A stretch of DNA of 64,000 nt from Corynebacterium sp. sy039 (lineage in GTDB: Bacteria > Actinomycetota > Actinomycetes > Mycobacteriales > Mycobacteriaceae), in assembly GCF_007904105.1 (NCBI RefSeq), contig NZ_CP042325.1:1178001-1242000 (forward strand), in the 5' to 3' direction. Made by a program: the position numbers and the translations under genes. This document shows, piece by piece, positions 39,206 through 48,085 of this stretch; position 1 is the stretch's first letter; each line of letters begins with the position of its first letter. The notes beneath the pieces were generated by a model, which did no database searches, was not told the DNA's origin, and worked only from the letters and a program-made list of their open reading frames with translations.

Positions 39206-40375
39206 TTAGCTTTGTGATTTCTGCTGCGAGGCACTTTGTTCTTTATGAACACGAAGCAGGTCAAAAAATTGATCGAACAATGGATTAGCATCATGCGGTC
39301 CTGCCGCAGCTTCAGGATGATATTGAACCGAATAAGCCAATCCACTCAACAATGCAACACCTTCTACTGTGCCATCATTAAGACAGGTATGTGTTACCTG
39401 CGCTTTACCAAAAGGCGTATCGAAAACATCGCCCGCTTCCCCAACTAAAGCAAAACCATGATTCTGCGCTGTAATATCAATTTTTCCCGTCACATGATTG
39501 AGCACAGGAACATTAATTCCTCGATGACCAAACTTCATCTTGTACGTCTTAAGCCCTAATGCCCGACCAAGGATTTGATTGCCGAAACAAATACCAAACA
39601 ATGGAATCTGTTGGGATAAAATTTCCTGCACAATTGCTACCATCTCGTCGGCAGTTGCTGGATCTCCTGGGCCATTAGAGATGAATACGCCATCCGGATT
39701 ATATTGCGCAATCTGCGCGTATGGCGTATTTGCAGGAACGACAATAGTGCGAATGCCACGTTGTGCAAAGTTACGTGGTGTGTTTGGTTTGATTCCCATG
39801 TCATAGGCTACGACAGTGTACTGATGTTCTCCCTCAGCTTCTACCGTGTATGGCTGCATGGTAGACACCTCTTTTGCCAAATCTGCGCCTGCCATTGGCT
39901 GCTGATTTTTCACAATATCAACTAATTCTTCTACTGGCTTGTGCGCCTGCTCACCAGAAAAGATGCCTGCAGGAATGGAACCAAAATTGCGTAATCTGCG
40001 CACCAAAGCCCGAGTATCAATACCAGAAATACCGATGATCCCTTGAGCAATCATCTCATCTTCCAGACTGCGTTGCGCACGCCAATTTGATACCCGTGCC
40101 GAGAGATCACGAATAGCAAAACCTGCGACCCAGATTTTGTCCCCTTGGGATTCGCCATCCTCATCATTCCAACCGGTATTACCTATTTGTGGTGCAGTTG
40201 CGACTACGATTTGTCGGTGATACGACGGGTCAGTCAGTGTTTCTTGATAGCCAGTCATTGCGGTGCTGAATACGGCTTCACCCAAAGTAGTACCAGTAGC
40301 GCCAAAGCTAAATCCGTGAAATGTTTTACCATCAGCTAAAACCAAAATAGCCTTAGATCGTGTAGTGGACGTCAC
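39206..40375 (-). CDS. carA: Carbamoyl-phosphate synthase small subunit (glutaminase)
   Basis: Glutamine-hydrolysing partner of CarB. The 389-residue protein has the N-terminal CPSase domain ([20 protein letters not shown] near 9; [19 protein letters not shown] near 34) and a class I amidotransferase domain with the nucleophile Cys in [15 protein letters not shown] near 266 and the His-Glu pair in [13 protein letters not shown] near 353. The start is GTG at 40375, six bases after GAAAGGTG. A 10-bp inverted repeat (40400-40425) lies 25-50 bases upstream, in the 91-base pyrC-carA spacer. Confidence 0.96.
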   Translation of the reverse strand: MTSTTRSKAILVLADGKTFHGFSFGATGTTLGEAVFSTAMTGYQETLTDPSYHRQIVVATAPQIGNTGWNDEDGESQGDKIWVAGFAIRDLSARVSNWRAQRSLEDEMIAQGIIGISGIDTRALVRRLRNFGSIPAGIFSGEQAHKPVEELVDIVKNQQPMAGADLAKEVSTMQPYTVEAEGEHQYTVVAYDMGIKPNTPRNFAQRGIRTIVVPANTPYAQIAQYNPDGVFISNGPGDPATADEMVAIVQEILSQQIPLFGICFGNQILGRALGLKTYKMKFGHRGINVPVLNHVTGKIDITAQNHGFALVGEAGDVFDTPFGKAQVTHTCLNDGTVEGVALLSGLAYSVQYHPEAAAGPHDANPLFDQFFDLLRVHKEQSASQQKSQS

Positions 40376-40399
40376 TGCGTCACCTTTCTCCTGCGTTAA

Positions 40400-40425
40400 T
40401 GCACATTATATAGACATAATATGCA
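40400..40425. promoter_or_regulatory. Inverted repeat upstream of carA (candidate operator)
   Basis: TGCACATTAT and ATAATATGCA form a 10-bp inverted repeat with one mismatch and a six-base spacer (ATAGAC), 25-50 bases before the carA start. It is AT-rich and better suited to a dimeric DNA-binding protein than to a terminator. ArgR is one possibility because carAB also serves arginine synthesis, but the match to ArgR boxes is only general. Confidence 0.4.
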
Positions 40426-40466
40426 GTTGAATAATTATATTATTTCCTTTTTGGGTAACCCGCCAC

Positions 40467-41801
40467 TTACACGTCCACATGATGAGTAATGTGTCCACGC
40501 AAAATTGTTGCCGTCACCTTTGTACTAAATGACATTCCTTCATAAGGAGTATTACTTGCTTTCGACGCCAGCTTCTTCCCATCAACCTGCCACGAATAAT
40601 CAGGATCCACAATGCATAAATTAGCTGGTTCTCCTGGAAGAATAGGACGACCATGACCAGGCAAACGCACGATTTTAGCAGGATTTTCACTCATTACTTT
40701 GGCAACAAAGCGCCAATCCGCCCTACCGCTTTTGACAAAAACTTCCGCAATAACTGCCAAAGAAGTCTCTAATCCCAACATTCCTGGCTTGGCATTCTCA
40801 AACTCACAACATTTGTCTTCACTGCCATGTGGTGCATGATCAGTAGCGACGCAATCAATCCACCCCTCAAGTAGTCCTTCTTGCAAAGCAATGACATCAC
40901 TATGCTCACGCAGCGGTGGATTGACACGATTAACGCCGTCGTAATCACTGAGTCTTTCGTCGTCAAGCAAAAGGTGATGTGGGGTCACTTCTGCACTCAT
41001 CGGAATGCCTTGTTGCTTGGCCCACTTCAGCAATTCGACACTTCCTTGAGTGGAAGCATGACAAATATGAATGCGATTACCATAATCACGTGCCAAAATA
41101 GCATCACGAGCAATAATCGACTCCTCTGCCACCCGTGGCCATCCACGCAATCCAAGACGTGCTGCATGAGGACCTTCATGAGCCACCGCACCTTCAGTAA
41201 GCCGAGAATCCTCGCAATGCTGTGCCAAAAGCACATCCAAACCTTTGGCATACTCAATAGCGCGACGCATAATCAATGGATTGTCTACGCATTTTCCATC
41301 GTCAGAGAACATTCGTACTTTTGCGTCACTACGCGCAAGCATACCGAACTCAGTAAGTTCTTTACCAGCAAGATCTTTGGTGATTGAACCTACAGGATGC
41401 ACGTCGCATAGTCCAATGTTCTGCCCCTTGTACCATACTGACTCTGCAATTACTGGCTGATCAAGCACTGGTTGGGTATTAGCCATAGTAAACACAGCAG
41501 TAAAACCACCACGTGCTGCCGCTAAAGAACCCGTAGCAATTGTTTCTGTATCTTCTCTACCAGGCTCACGTAAGTGAACATGCATATCTACCAAACCTGG
41601 TAATAAGACACCCTCTTTGGCATCAATGATTTTATCGGCGTGATCAACGTGACTATCGATATCAGTAATGACTCCATTAGTAATGAGTACATTCACTGGT
41701 TTTCCTTGACCATAAATACGAGTGTTCTTTATCAGAACTGTGCCATCATATGCTGGTGCTAATTGACCAGTGGAAGGATAGCTTTGAGAAATATCATTCA
41801 T
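40467..41801 (-). CDS. pyrC: Dihydroorotase
   Basis: Cyclises carbamoyl aspartate to dihydroorotate. The 444-residue protein is the class I amidohydrolase type: zinc-site [20 protein letters not shown] near 70 (His-x-His), [10 protein letters not shown] near 250, and the metal Asp in [10 protein letters not shown] near 322. The ATG at 41801 follows AAAGGA by about nine bases; the reading frame extends to 41831 but that start lacks a ribosome site. It lies 32 bases after pyrB. No truncation is seen. Confidence 0.95.
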   Translation of the reverse strand: MNDISQSYPSTGQLAPAYDGTVLIKNTRIYGQGKPVNVLITNGVITDIDSHVDHADKIIDAKEGVLLPGLVDMHVHLREPGREDTETIATGSLAAARGGFTAVFTMANTQPVLDQPVIAESVWYKGQNIGLCDVHPVGSITKDLAGKELTEFGMLARSDAKVRMFSDDGKCVDNPLIMRRAIEYAKGLDVLLAQHCEDSRLTEGAVAHEGPHAARLGLRGWPRVAEESIIARDAILARDYGNRIHICHASTQGSVELLKWAKQQGIPMSAEVTPHHLLLDDERLSDYDGVNRVNPPLREHSDVIALQEGLLEGWIDCVATDHAPHGSEDKCCEFENAKPGMLGLETSLAVIAEVFVKSGRADWRFVAKVMSENPAKIVRLPGHGRPILPGEPANLCIVDPDYSWQVDGKKLASKASNTPYEGMSFSTKVTATILRGHITHHVDV

Positions 41802-41833
41802 TATCTGTTGTCCTTTATTCTGTTTCTCCACTG

Positions 41834-42775
41834 TTAAAACCCTGGGGTTTGAGAATTAGCAAGCAAGCTAAACAACACCGCCATACGTGCATGAACACCA
41901 TTACTGACCTGCTGGAGAATTGCTGTTCGATCTGCGTCTGCAACAGAAAAATTAATTTCCATACCACGCAACATAGGCCCTGGGTGCATGATAATTGCCT
42001 CATCTTTTAGGCGTGCTTCACGAGCTTCGCTCATAGAATACAGCGTCGCATATTCTCTATGCGACGGGAAAAAACCACCATTCATACGCTCTTGCTGCAC
42101 GCGCAGCATCATGACCACATCAGCATCATCTATCTCTGCATCCATGTCATAAGAAAAACGCACCTGCCACGTTTCAATACCAGGTGGTAAGAGCGTCGGA
42201 GGTGCGACAAGAACAACATCAGCGCCAAGTTTACTCAATACATCAACATTTGAGCGAACAACTCGTGAATGTAAACAATCGCCTACAATCACAACTTTTT
42301 TCCCTTCAATGGTGCCTAAACGCTGCCGCATTGTTACTGCATCAAGCAATGCTTGTGTCGGATGCTGATGAGAACCATCACCAGCATTAATAACGCTCGG
42401 TCCCTGACCATTGGGAGCCACCCAGCGCGCCAATTGCTGTGCAGCACCCGAAGAAGGATGGCGGATAATGATTGCGTCAGCACCAATCGCACTCAAGGTC
42501 AAACCAGTGTCTTTAAGAGATTCACCCTTTTTCACTGACGACGAAGACGCAGAAATGTTAATCACATCAGCACTCATCCATTTACCGGCAGTCTCAAAGG
42601 AAGAACGCGTACGGGTAGAGTTCTCATAGAAAAGTGTAAAAATTGTTCGACCACGTAACGTAGGTAGTTTTTTTAATTCCCTACCAGCTAAAGCCTCTCG
42701 AAAACGATCAGCTTCATCCATAAGCGCAATAATCTCGTCTTTACTTAAATCCGCAATAGAAAGCAGATGCTTCAT
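41834..42775 (-). CDS. pyrB: Aspartate carbamoyltransferase catalytic subunit
   Basis: Joins carbamoyl phosphate and aspartate in the committed pyrimidine step. The 313-residue protein has the carbamoyl-phosphate loop [19 protein letters not shown] (49-67), [14 protein letters not shown] near 76 (catalytic Ser and Lys of the adjacent-subunit loop), [18 protein letters not shown] near 132 and the Asp-binding [10 protein letters not shown] near 268. No regulatory pyrI is present, as in other Gram-positives. It lies two bases from pyrR, so it should be co-controlled with it. Confidence 0.96.
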   Translation of the reverse strand: MKHLLSIADLSKDEIIALMDEADRFREALAGRELKKLPTLRGRTIFTLFYENSTRTRSSFETAGKWMSADVINISASSSSVKKGESLKDTGLTLSAIGADAIIIRHPSSGAAQQLARWVAPNGQGPSVINAGDGSHQHPTQALLDAVTMRQRLGTIEGKKVVIVGDCLHSRVVRSNVDVLSKLGADVVLVAPPTLLPPGIETWQVRFSYDMDAEIDDADVVMMLRVQQERMNGGFFPSHREYATLYSMSEAREARLKDEAIIMHPGPMLRGMEINFSVADADRTAILQQVSNGVHARMAVLFSLLANSQTPGF

Positions 42776-42777
42776 TG

Positions 42778-43341
42778 CTAACCTCTCTTCGTAAGAACAA
42801 CAGCGTCTTCGCCGTCAATACTGCTGCTGAGAACTTTTACATCTTCATGACGTGACGTAGGCAAATTTTTACCAACATAATCAGCACGAATAGGTAACTG
42901 TCGGTGACCTCGATCAACCAAAACAGCAAGCTGCACTTGCTCTGGTCTACCAATATCACGCAAAGCATCCAATGCAGCTCTGATTGTGCGTCCAGAAAAC
43001 AGCACATCATCGACCAAAATAACAGTCACCCCATCTATTCCTGATGCAGGGATATTAGTTGGCTGCAAAGCACGATGTGGTTTCGCACGAAGATCATCAC
43101 GATAGAGTGTGATGTCAATGGAACCTACTGGTATTTCCCGAGAACTAAACTCAGTGATTTTCTCAGCTAAACGCTGTGCTAATGGCACTCCCCCTGAAGG
43201 AATGCCCAGCAAAATAATTGGAGGAGCGTCGGGAGCATCAAAAGCAGTTTTCTCAATAATCTGATGAGCCATACGTGCAATAGTGCGCGACACATCTTCA
43301 CCAGATAGTAACTGCACAGTTTCTACCGAAGAATCAAGCAT
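42778..43341 (-). CDS. pyrR: PyrR bifunctional pyrimidine regulator / uracil phosphoribosyltransferase
   Basis: PyrR binds pyr mRNA in response to UMP/UTP and has uracil phosphoribosyltransferase activity in several species. The 187-residue form starts at ATG 43341, nine bases after AAAGGAA; the frame open to 43404 lacks a ribosome site there. The PRPP-binding motif [20 protein letters not shown] is near 105 and [20 protein letters not shown] near 43. It is first in pyrR-pyrB-pyrC-carA-carB-pyrF. A PyrR-loop-like hairpin sits just before its own ribosome site, pointing to translational autocontrol as described in Mycobacterium smegmatis. Confidence 0.95.
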   Translation of the reverse strand: MLDSSVETVQLLSGEDVSRTIARMAHQIIEKTAFDAPDAPPIILLGIPSGGVPLAQRLAEKITEFSSREIPVGSIDITLYRDDLRAKPHRALQPTNIPASGIDGVTVILVDDVLFSGRTIRAALDALRDIGRPEQVQLAVLVDRGHRQLPIRADYVGKNLPTSRHEDVKVLSSSIDGEDAVVLTKRG

Positions 43342-43353
43342 ATGTTTCCTTTC

Positions 43354-43369
43354 CCGCCTCTCAGTGCGG
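43354..43369 (-). promoter_or_regulatory. PyrR binding-loop-like hairpin in the pyrR leader
   Basis: In the mRNA, CCGC-A-CUGAGA-G-GCGG folds into a 4-bp GC stem with an A-G mismatch closing a CUGAGA hexaloop. The loop matches the CNGNGA hexaloop of the PyrR binding loop consensus (ARUC-CNGNGA-GGYU), and GG follows it as in the consensus. The hairpin ends immediately before the GAAAGGAA ribosome site, 12 bases from the ATG. No anti-terminator/terminator pair is seen, so translational rather than transcriptional control is inferred. Confidence 0.6.
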
Positions 43370-43654
43370 TCTGTTAAAGGATATTTTCTCTGTATCTGAA
43401 TCACTCATATTGATGACAGCTCGTAACTCATCACTATCACATATGAGCGTTCAAGATCACTTTCTGAGTCTAGCACTATACATACCTACGTGTAATCTCT
43501 TATCTGAATTCATACTCCTCTTGCTTCATTGTTTGCACAAAACTGCTCCCTAATACGCAAAGACGTCTAAAGGAGTACAAAGATCCCCAATGGCAGTAGA
43601 AAACCAGGGCAAAAATACTAGACTATGACCAAAGAACTTTTTAGGAGAAAACTT
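43370..43654. other. Divergent promoter region between pyrR and the epimerase-like gene
   Basis: With the adjoining pyrR leader (43342-43369) this makes 313 bases without a gene. A possible -10 for pyrR is TATAGT on the minus strand at 43480-43475; the -35 is poor. For the plus-strand gene, AGGAG at 43643-43647 is the ribosome site. No other structure was recognised. Confidence 0.4.
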
Positions 43655-45010
43655 ATGGAGCATAGCATAAGCCATAATGTGCCGGCGGAACGCAATGTTA
43701 TTTGGCAATGGCATACTGCACCTGGTGCCATAACAAGGCTCATGCCCCGCTTTTATCCTTTCACACCCCATAGCATTACCCCATCCTTATCTACTGGTAC
43801 TGTTGTCTATCACCTTCCTGCCGGTCTGAAGTGGCAGTCTCGTTATGATCTTTCTGGTTATCTATCGGGATACTGTTTTAGTGATGTGTGTACAACATCC
43901 CCTATTCGACACTTATCCCATTGGCGGCATACCCATGTCTTTGCCACAAGCGATTCCTCCGCAACGCAAACAAAACAACTCCCGACGACAAAAATTACTG
44001 ACACTATATCGACGAGACTCCCCCTACGCTCTATAACTGCTTACCTTGCTTACCGACAGCACCAGCTCATTCAGGATATTACTGCTGCACAACGTTTTCA
44101 TATGCTCTTTGGCACAAAGATACCACTCTTATGCTCTGATGCCATCAGATCACCACTACGCATTGCACTCACGGGAGCAACAACTACGCTTGGGCGAACA
44201 CTCGCTGCCCAATTAAATACTCTTGGTCATCACGTCATTGAGCTTAACGAGTATCAGAAAAAGCACAATACCCATGATCTCGGCAATGAACATCGCTGTT
44301 GGACTCCTCATAGTCCAGCACATGATCTGTTAACAGGCGTTGATGTCTTAGTCCATCTTGCTACGCAACAGCCAAAGAAAAATGCCACAAATACCACATC
44401 GCATGAGGCAACTGAGCTACTGATCAATAATGCTCATGCGCATGGCTGCACCAATGTCATCATTGCTGATCATTCGCATACTGAACCAGAAGCCTTACAA
44501 CACTACCTTTCTCAGTATTCTAGGGAATCAATACGCATAACATATGTGAGCAGCAGCACTGTCGTCAGTGGTGCTCATGGCATTGTTCCGCTACTAAAAA
44601 CTCTGTTTTCCGCAGGTCTAGGCGTAGGAAGTCGACTGATGAACAACGAAACATGGTTCTCTTGGATTAGTATGGATGACCTCACTGATATCTATGTACG
44701 AGTAATCCTTGATGAGAGTATTTCAGGCATTCTTAACGCATCAAGCCCAGAGAATATACAGATAAAGCAACTGGTACAGCACTTAGGCCACACAGTAAAG
44801 CAATCAGCCAAACTTCCGTTTCCTACCTTTGCTGCCTTTAATCCTCAATCACTATTCCGTACAACTGCGTGGGATAAGTCGTTTTTCTCCCACAGTAAAA
44901 CCACGTCCGAAAAACTCACAGAGCTCAACCATACTTTCCGCTATCCGACGATCGACCTTGCCCTTACCCATGAGTTAGGCACCGAACAACTTTATAGCGC
45001 ACAAAAATAA
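43655..45010 (+). CDS. SRPBCC-epimerase fusion protein of the TIGR01777/YfcH type, degenerate active site
   Basis: A 451-residue two-domain protein. Residues about 1-150 resemble the SRPBCC domain fused to actinobacterial TIGR01777 epimerases (IWQWHTAPGAITRLMPRF; LSHWRHTHVFA; AYRQHQLIQDI). Residues about 162-445 resemble the NAD-dependent epimerase domain (IALTGATTTLGRTLAAQL; SWISMDDLTDIYV; GILNASSPENI; FRYPT). Two features are off: the dinucleotide loop reads TGATTTLG, lacking the middle glycine of TGxxGxxG, and between VIIADHSHTEP and IRITYVSSSTVVSG the section that normally carries the YYG/catalytic Tyr is missing. ATG 43655 is chosen because AGGAG precedes it by seven bases. It is monocistronic, divergent from pyrR. 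It may be non-enzymatic or decaying. Confidence 0.72.
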   Translation: MEHSISHNVPAERNVIWQWHTAPGAITRLMPRFYPFTPHSITPSLSTGTVVYHLPAGLKWQSRYDLSGYLSGYCFSDVCTTSPIRHLSHWRHTHVFATSDSSATQTKQLPTTKITDTISTRLPLRSITAYLAYRQHQLIQDITAAQRFHMLFGTKIPLLCSDAIRSPLRIALTGATTTLGRTLAAQLNTLGHHVIELNEYQKKHNTHDLGNEHRCWTPHSPAHDLLTGVDVLVHLATQQPKKNATNTTSHEATELLINNAHAHGCTNVIIADHSHTEPEALQHYLSQYSRESIRITYVSSSTVVSGAHGIVPLLKTLFSAGLGVGSRLMNNETWFSWISMDDLTDIYVRVILDESISGILNASSPENIQIKQLVQHLGHTVKQSAKLPFPTFAAFNPQSLFRTTAWDKSFFSHSKTTSEKLTELNHTFRYPTIDLALTHELGTEQLYSAQK

Positions 45011-45046
45011 ATCAATAGGCTATGAAATCACTCATAGCCTATTGAT
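45011..45046. terminator. Bidirectional terminator-type hairpin between convergent genes
   Basis: A perfect 15-bp stem (45011-45025 and 45032-45046, core AATAGGCTATGA) with loop AATCAC lies immediately after the epimerase-like gene and 22 bases beyond the nusB stop. The flanks are not U-rich, but the stem and convergent setting favour transcript end formation on both strands. Confidence 0.75.
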
Positions 45047-45068
45047 CACGTCGTTAAGCAAGAACACG

Positions 45069-45749
45069 TCATAGGGAGTTCTCTGATTCAGATGCAGCAG
45101 GAGTCTCACTTTCTTGTGACACTGCCGTTTCATCATCAGCCGACACAGTGCTATCGTCCAACTCTAGATGAGCGAGATCAGTGTCTACAAAATCACTTGA
45201 CGCATCAGATTCTCCATCATCTCCGTCTCGTGTTTCTTCTTGTGCTCTGGAGCGAACCTCTTCGATATTATTCATGATCGTATCCAACAAACCATTAATA
45301 TAGTCTGGTGCCGAATCGATCGAATACTGCGAAGCAAGTTCCACTGCGTCAACAAGCGCCGCTTTCAGAGGGACATCTTCATTAAAGAGCATCTCCCAAA
45401 GTGCAACACGCAACACTGCTCTATCGACGCCAGGGATACGACTTAATTCCCATTCATTGCTCAAATGCGCAGCAATTGTCTCATCTATGCGATCGAGTTC
45501 CTCGGCCACTCCCTGCACAATTACCTGCGTATAGTCGGCAATAGGGGCGACAGCATTGTCGAGATCTTTAGCAAGCTCTACCCGTTCTGCCACAATAGCA
45601 ACTGGATCTACGTCGCGAGTTTCTGCCTCGAACAAAATCTCCACCGCACGACGACGTGCTTTATAGCGTGATCCATGACGCTTAAAATTACGTGCAGCAG
45701 CACCAGCCTTTTTGTTTTTTTCTTCCACTGGAATATTCTCAGACCTCAA
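45069..45749 (-). CDS. nusB: Transcription antitermination factor NusB, with acidic C-terminal extension
   Basis: NusB binds boxA RNA with NusE (S10) in antitermination of rRNA transcripts. The all-helical core lies at about residues 22-165 ([52 protein letters not shown]). It is followed by about 60 residues very rich in Asp, Glu and Ser, absent from short NusB proteins and probably disordered. The start is uncertain: TTG at 45749 gives 226 residues without a clear ribosome site, and GTG at 45728 gives 219. It lies 47 bases after efp, the usual efp-nusB order. Confidence 0.92.
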   Translation of the reverse strand: MRSENIPVEEKNKKAGAAARNFKRHGSRYKARRRAVEILFEAETRDVDPVAIVAERVELAKDLDNAVAPIADYTQVIVQGVAEELDRIDETIAAHLSNEWELSRIPGVDRAVLRVALWEMLFNEDVPLKAALVDAVELASQYSIDSAPDYINGLLDTIMNNIEEVRSRAQEETRDGDDGESDASSDFVDTDLAHLELDDSTVSADDETAVSQESETPAASESENSL

Positions 45750-45796
45750 TTATTTGGATAGAAACGTGTGCACCAGTATGGTGCACAGAGTTGAGA

Positions 45797-46362
45797 TTAG
45801 TTATTGACGCGAGAGATATACGAGCCATCACGCGTATCAACTTTTACGATATTTCCAGTCTCAATGAACAATGGAACTTGAATCTCAGCGCCAGTTTCTA
45901 GAGTAGCTGGTTTAGTACCACCGGTAGAACGATCCCCTTGCAAACCTGGATCTGTGTGCTCGATACGAAGATCCAAAGAAATAGGCAACTCAGCAAATAG
46001 TGGCTCACCTTCATGGAAAGAAACTTGAACGGTGGTGTTTTCCAGAAGGAACTTTGCTGCATCACCAAAAAGATGAGGTGCAAGTTCGTGCTGTTCATAA
46101 GTCTTAGCATCCATAACGACATAAGAAGATCCATCATTATAGAGGTAACTCATATCACGTCGATCAACACAGTTGCTGTTTCTACCTTGACACCAGCGTT
46201 GAATGTTTTATCAGTTACTTTGCCTGACACCACATCTTTGAGCTTGGTACGTACAAAAGCAGGACCTTTACCAGGTTTTACGTGTTGAAACTCAATAATT
46301 TGCTGTAGCTTATTATCAATCTTAAGTACAAGACCATTCTTGAAATCAGCAGTGGTTGCCAC
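45797..46362 (-). pseudogene. efp: Elongation factor P, split into two ORFs by a 2-base insertion
   Basis: EF-P relieves ribosome stalling at polyproline. From GTG 46362 (after AAGGAAG) the first ORF encodes 70 residues ending ...[13 protein letters not shown], covering domain I with its tip loop [10 protein letters not shown]. The second ORF, from ATG 46153 to 45797, encodes domains II and III (118 residues, [15 protein letters not shown] to SYISRVNN). Homologues read ETATV-DRRD-(M/V)-YLYND without a break. Deleting GT from GTGTT (plus strand 46166-46170) joins the parts into a normal 187-residue EF-P. The TGA of the first ORF overlaps the ATG of the second (ATGA), so coupled translation of two halves is conceivable. 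A sequencing error is more likely. Confidence 0.93.
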
Positions 46363-46490
46363 GAGAAAACTTCCTTATAGTATTTGGCATCATGAATATC
46401 AGTACCGATTATGCACAGAGTGCATAAAACAAACTAATGTTAGCAGATTCCTACCTTAAACGCAGTTTCGCCTCGGCTAGGCGTGGGCGG

Positions 46491-47589
46491 CTACCCAATA
46501 ACCTGAAACTCTTTACTCAAACTATTCGTAAGATTCTCTGGCTGTCCTGATGTAATGATGAGCGTATCCTCAATACGCACCCCACCCTTACCAGGGATTA
46601 TATATGCCAGGTTCAATCGTCAATGTCATATTTTCTTCTAGCACACCACTTGCCCCTCGAGCAGCATACGGTGCTTCATGCAGATCTAAGCCCACACCAT
46701 GACCCGTTGAATGAACAAAATATTCACCATAACCCGCGTCGGTAATAATATCGCGACATGCCTTATCAACATCAGCTAAGGCAGTACCTGCCACAGCAGC
46801 TGCACAACCTGCTTGTTGTGCACGTAATACCACATCATAAATTTCACGAGTGAAATCAGTAGCATGTCCCATGATGAACGTTCTTGTAGTATCCGAATTA
46901 AAACCATGTGCATGAGCACCAAAATCAATGGTGACAAAATCACCTGCTTGGATAAGTCGATCTGACGCACCATGATGCGGTTTAGCAGAATTAGGACCAG
47001 AAGCAACGATGGTATCAAAACTTGGGCGTTGCGCACCTTTTCGACGCATCCGGTACTCCAAATCTGCTGCAACATCAGATTCTTTACGCCCAACTGCTAA
47101 TTCACCCGCGTCGATAAGCTCTTGTAGAGCACTATTAGCTAGATCTGCGATTGCTCTGAGGCCATCAAGTTCCTGAGAGTCCTTGACGCTCCGGATTTTC
47201 TCAATGACCCCACGTACTGGCACCAAAGTAATATCTTCCCCCACAGCAGACTGGAGTTTTTCCAGTTCTGCCACAGACACATAATCAGCCTCAAAACCTA
47301 CGCGACGAGATCCGGTTACTTGCTTGAGCAATTCCACAGCAGTATCTCTAGCTTCCACGCACTCAAGATCTGGTACTTCCTCTGCTATCTGAGTCACATA
47401 GCGACCATCAGTAGCTACTTGTGCAGATAAGTCTTTCGCCAAAATTAACGAACCATTAGACCCGGAAAAACCAGAAAGGTATGCCACATGAGTCAGATGC
47501 GTAACCAGCATCATGTCTACTCGCTGTCCAGCTAATGTTGCTGCTAGGTTACGTCGTCGATTTGCAAATCGAGTATCAGAAAGAGCCAT
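46491..47589 (-). pseudogene. pepQ: Xaa-Pro aminopeptidase/dipeptidase (M24), 3' end frameshifted
   Basis: M24 metallopeptidase cleaving X-Pro bonds. From ATG 47589 the frame covers the creatinase-like N-domain and the pita-bread catalytic domain, with metal ligands Asp in TIDFGAHAHGFNSDTTRTF near 224-235, His in HSTGHGVGLDLHEAP near 295 and Glu in TIEPGIY near 327, then stops early (EPGIYNPW). Removing one A at the TT of 46598-46599 (coding TATATAATCCC) restores EPGIYIPGKGGVRIEDTLII, including the fifth metal ligand Glu, and a stop at 46491-46493, giving 365 residues. Without the correction the enzyme lacks that ligand. It sits between efp and aroQ. Confidence 0.9.
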
Positions 47590-47641
47590 TATCTTCGAGT
47601 TTCCTTTCCAGCAAAATGCGTAAACGATGAAACTGTCACTA

Positions 47642-48085
47642 CTATTGTAGCGTGCCAGAGAAGTGCTCTAAAGCATAAAGATACCCAGCTGTACCCAAAC
47701 CAGCAATCACGCCCAGAGCGATAGGTGATAAATAGCTATGATGTCTAAAAGGCTCTCTGGCATGAACATTCGATATGTGTACCTCAATAAAACCCACACC
47801 ATCGCTTACTTCTGCAAGGGCATCTCGCAACGCTACTGAAGTATGGGTAAAACCACCGGGGTTAATCACTACTGCCCAATTTTTATCAGCAGCTTCATGC
47901 ACCCATTCGATCAGTTCGCCTTCATGATTGGATTGACGAGTTTCTACGGAAACTCCTAGCTCTTGAGCTTTATCATAAATCAGTGTTTCTAAATCACGCA
48001 AGGTAGTTGTGCCATAAATGTCTGGCTGTCTTTTCCCAAGACGATCAAGATTAGGACCATTAAGCACCAAGATATGCATTGTCAT
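47642..48085 (-). CDS. aroQ: 3-dehydroquinate dehydratase, type II
   Basis: Third shikimate step, dehydration of 3-dehydroquinate. The 147-residue protein has [20 protein letters not shown] (5-24, with the catalytic Arg and Tyr), [18 protein letters not shown] near 50, [16 protein letters not shown] near 77 and the catalytic His in [20 protein letters not shown] near 101. It is the dodecameric type II class. It overlaps the aroB end by four bases and ends the aroC-aroK-aroB-aroQ run, 52 bases before pepQ. Confidence 0.96.
   Translation of the reverse strand: MTMHILVLNGPNLDRLGKRQPDIYGTTTLRDLETLIYDKAQELGVSVETRQSNHEGELIEWVHEAADKNWAVVINPGGFTHTSVALRDALAEVSDGVGFIEVHISNVHAREPFRHHSYLSPIALGVIAGLGTAGYLYALEHFSGTLQ

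Noticed and set aside
46776-47093. Long out-of-frame ORF inside pepQ
   Set aside because: It is a shadow frame of pepQ on the same strand; its composition and start have no support, while the pepQ frame carries all metal-site motifs.
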